Shown here in pieces: positions 33,879 to 35,208 of a stretch of 35,208 bases of DNA. The notes under the pieces were generated by a model. That model saw only the letters and a list, made by a program, of their open reading frames with translations, was not told the DNA's origin and ran no database searches. Each line of letters opens with the position of its first letter. Position 1 is the first letter of the stretch. A program made the translations under genes and the position numbers. The stretch comes from Alphaproteobacteria bacterium (GTDB lineage Bacteria > Pseudomonadota > Alphaproteobacteria > Rhizobiales > JAJFHR01), in assembly GCA_024278055.1 (NCBI GenBank), contig JAJRTY010000195.1, positions 1 to 35,208 of the forward strand, read 5' to 3'.

Positions 33879-35060
33879 TCAAACCACTTCGAACAGTCCC
33901 GCAGCCCCCATGCCGCCGCCAACACACATGGTAACAACCACATGTTTAGCCTTACGTCGCCTTCCTTCGATCAAAATGTGACCGGCAAGGCGTGCGCCGG
34001 TCATGCCAAACGGATGGCCAATGGAAATTGATCCGCCATTGACATTAAGCCGGTCATTAGGAATGCCCAGCTTGTCGCGGCAATAAAGCACCTGGACGGC
34101 AAAAGCCTCATTGAGTTCCCACAGATCTATGTCGTCGGTTTTTAGGCCACAGCGTTGCAGCAATCGCGGCACAGCAAACACCGGGCCAATTCCCATTTCG
34201 TCGGGTTCGCAACCGGCAACGGCAAAACCCTTGAAGATGCCAAGCGGTTCCAGATTGCGCTGTTCGGCAAGCTTTGCATCCATCACCACACAGGCCGACG
34301 CACCATCAGATAGTTGGCTGGCATTACCGGCGGTAATAAACCCGTCTTCACCCATGACCGGTTTAAGCCCCGACAGGCCCGCGAGATTTGTGCCGGGCCG
34401 GTTACCCTCATCTTTTTCAAGCGTGACTTCCTGTTGGGAGACCTCACCGGTCTCTTTGTTTTTGATATCCTTAATACTTGTTAGCGGGATTATTTCGGAA
34501 TCGAAATAATTTTTCTCTTGAGCCTCGGCAGTGCGTTGCTGGCTCTGCATGGCGTATTCATCCTGGGCATCGCGCGAGACATTGTAGCGTTTTGCCACAA
34601 TATCGGCTGTATCAATCATCGCCATCCATAATTCAGGCTTGTGCTGCATCAGCCAGTCTTCTTCAAAAAAGGTGCGGTTCAAATGAGGCTGCACCATGCT
34701 GACGCTCTCAACACCGCCGGCAACGATCGCCGGAACCTTATCCATCACCACCCGTTGCGCTGCCATGGCAATGGCTTGTAGACCGGAGGAGCAAAACCGG
34801 TTGACGGTGGTGCCTGATGTGGTAACCGGCAGCCCGGCGCGAAAGGCTCCCAACCGGGCTATATTCTTGCCCGTTGCACCTTCAGGATAGCCGCAGCCGA
34901 TGATGACATCCTCAATTTCACCGGGTGCCAGCCCGGCGCGCTCCACAGCATGTTTAATGACATGACCGCTAAGGGTTGCGCCATGAGTTTTGTTGAACGC
35001 GCCGCGGAACGCCTTGCCGATGGGGGTGCGGGCTGTAGAGACAATTACCGCTTCAGTCAT
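33879..35060 (-). CDS. Acetyl-CoA C-acyltransferase (thiolase)
   Basis: This 393-residue thiolase is of the classic two-Cys type: [17 protein letters not shown] at the start, nucleophile Cys90 in [33 protein letters not shown] with the catalytic His, and the C-terminal [13 protein letters not shown] Cys. It cleaves 3-ketoacyl-CoA (or acetoacetyl-CoA) to acetyl-CoA. ATG at 35060 has AGGA about 8 bases upstream; the N-terminal extension to 35150 in another gene's space is rejected. It follows a FadJ-like gene by 10 bases, so it is the thiolase half of a beta-oxidation pair. Confidence 0.95.
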   Translation of the reverse strand: MTEAVIVSTARTPIGKAFRGAFNKTHGATLSGHVIKHAVERAGLAPGEIEDVIIGCGYPEGATGKNIARLGAFRAGLPVTTSGTTVNRFCSSGLQAIAMAAQRVVMDKVPAIVAGGVESVSMVQPHLNRTFFEEDWLMQHKPELWMAMIDTADIVAKRYNVSRDAQDEYAMQSQQRTAEAQEKNYFDSEIIPLTSIKDIKNKETGEVSQQEVTLEKDEGNRPGTNLAGLSGLKPVMGEDGFITAGNASQLSDGASACVVMDAKLAEQRNLEPLGIFKGFAVAGCEPDEMGIGPVFAVPRLLQRCGLKTDDIDLWELNEAFAVQVLYCRDKLGIPNDRLNVNGGSISIGHPFGMTGARLAGHILIEGRRRKAKHVVVTMCVGGGMGAAGLFEVV

Positions 35061-35070
35061 TTTCGTAATC

Positions 35071-35208
35071 CTAACCTTGCAAATCCGCAAATGTTTTTCC
35101 GCTTCGCGCCAGCTCCTCCAGCAGAGGTGCGGGTGCGAGCATATCGCCATGTTTGTCGTGCAGTATCTTCATGGCGCTGTAAATTGTTTCGATACCGATA
35201 TGATCGGC
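35071..35208 (-). CDS. FadJ-like 3-hydroxyacyl-CoA dehydrogenase/enoyl-CoA hydratase, C-terminal end
   Basis: The minus-strand frame, open at the window edge, reads [19 protein letters not shown] and then [20 protein letters not shown] before TAG at 35071. This matches the C-terminal helical domain of 3-hydroxyacyl-CoA dehydrogenases and multifunctional FadB/FadJ proteins (DxxGLDxI..PAPLLxxL..GK pattern). Only 45 residues are visible. It precedes the thiolase by 10 bases, the usual fadJ-fadI or fadB-fadA-like pair. It could supply the 3-hydroxybutyryl-CoA dehydrogenase step required after the HCM reaction. Confidence 0.8.
   Translation of the reverse strand, partial: ADHIGIETIYSAMKILHDKHGDMLAPAPLLEELARSGKTFADLQG

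Overview
The window looks like an alphaproteobacterial chromosome segment of moderate GC. The pointers are a red-type (form IC) RubisCO operon with CbbX and a divergent CbbR, a TAXI-type TRAP transporter, FCD-type GntR pairs, and a Rhizobiales/Rhodobacterales-like set of acyl-CoA catabolic genes. Almost every base is in a gene. Operons are tight, often with ATGA, GTGA or TTGA start/stop overlaps. No RNA genes or CRISPR arrays were recognised.

Layout. (1) 1-1114: the end of an IS3-family element abuts, and probably truncates, a DUF2806 gene. (2) 1313-4107 (minus): an operon of an alpha/beta hydrolase, a flavin reductase fused to a degenerate Nudix-like domain, and a luciferase-like flavin monooxygenase. 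(3) 4212-5563: two convergent FCD-type GntR regulators. (4) 5673-10164 (plus): a four-gene operon encoding a cobalamin-binding small subunit, a PaaK-like acyl-CoA ligase, a MeaB-type GTPase chaperone and a mutase large subunit. The large subunit carries Ile93 and Asp120, the substrate-specificity pair of 2-hydroxyisobutyryl-CoA mutase (HCM). (5) 10161-13853 (minus): an SCP-x-type thiolase, an acyl-CoA synthetase broken by one in-frame TAA, and two tandem PPC/DUF296 proteins. (6) 13946-21273 (minus): a Calvin-cycle operon cbbF-cbbP-cbbA-cbbL-cbbS-cbbX-rpe plus a redoxin gene, with cbbR divergent at 21372. Here cbbS has an in-frame TAG at codon 17. (7) 22402-25585 (plus): a gamma-glutamyltransferase-like protein, an AhpD-like carboxymuconolactone decarboxylase-family protein, and a nitronate-monooxygenase-like protein. 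(8) 25575-35208: acyl-CoA dehydrogenase, an IclR regulator, ADP-forming acyl-CoA synthetase, a TAXI TRAP transporter (binding protein plus fused permease), an SDR, a thiolase, and the C-terminus of a FadJ-like protein.

How it fits together. The HCM operon would activate 2-hydroxyisobutyrate (or a related tertiary-carbon acid) to its CoA thioester and isomerise it to 3-hydroxybutyryl-CoA. The hydroxyacyl-CoA dehydrogenase and thiolases in the window could then yield acetyl-CoA. Similar GTATAC-based operator sequences lie in front of the monooxygenase operon and the HCM operon, with the two GntR genes between them. This suggests, but does not prove, one co-regulated pathway in which a flavin monooxygenase and a hydrolase release the acid used by HCM. 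In the right-hand region, an IclR-like palindrome occurs both at the acyl-CoA dehydrogenase/iclR divergent promoter and upstream of the TRAP operon, suggesting a second carboxylate uptake and degradation regulon. Two genes (acyl-CoA synthetase and cbbS) carry single premature stops where their families have Glu. These could be real inactivations or sequence errors.
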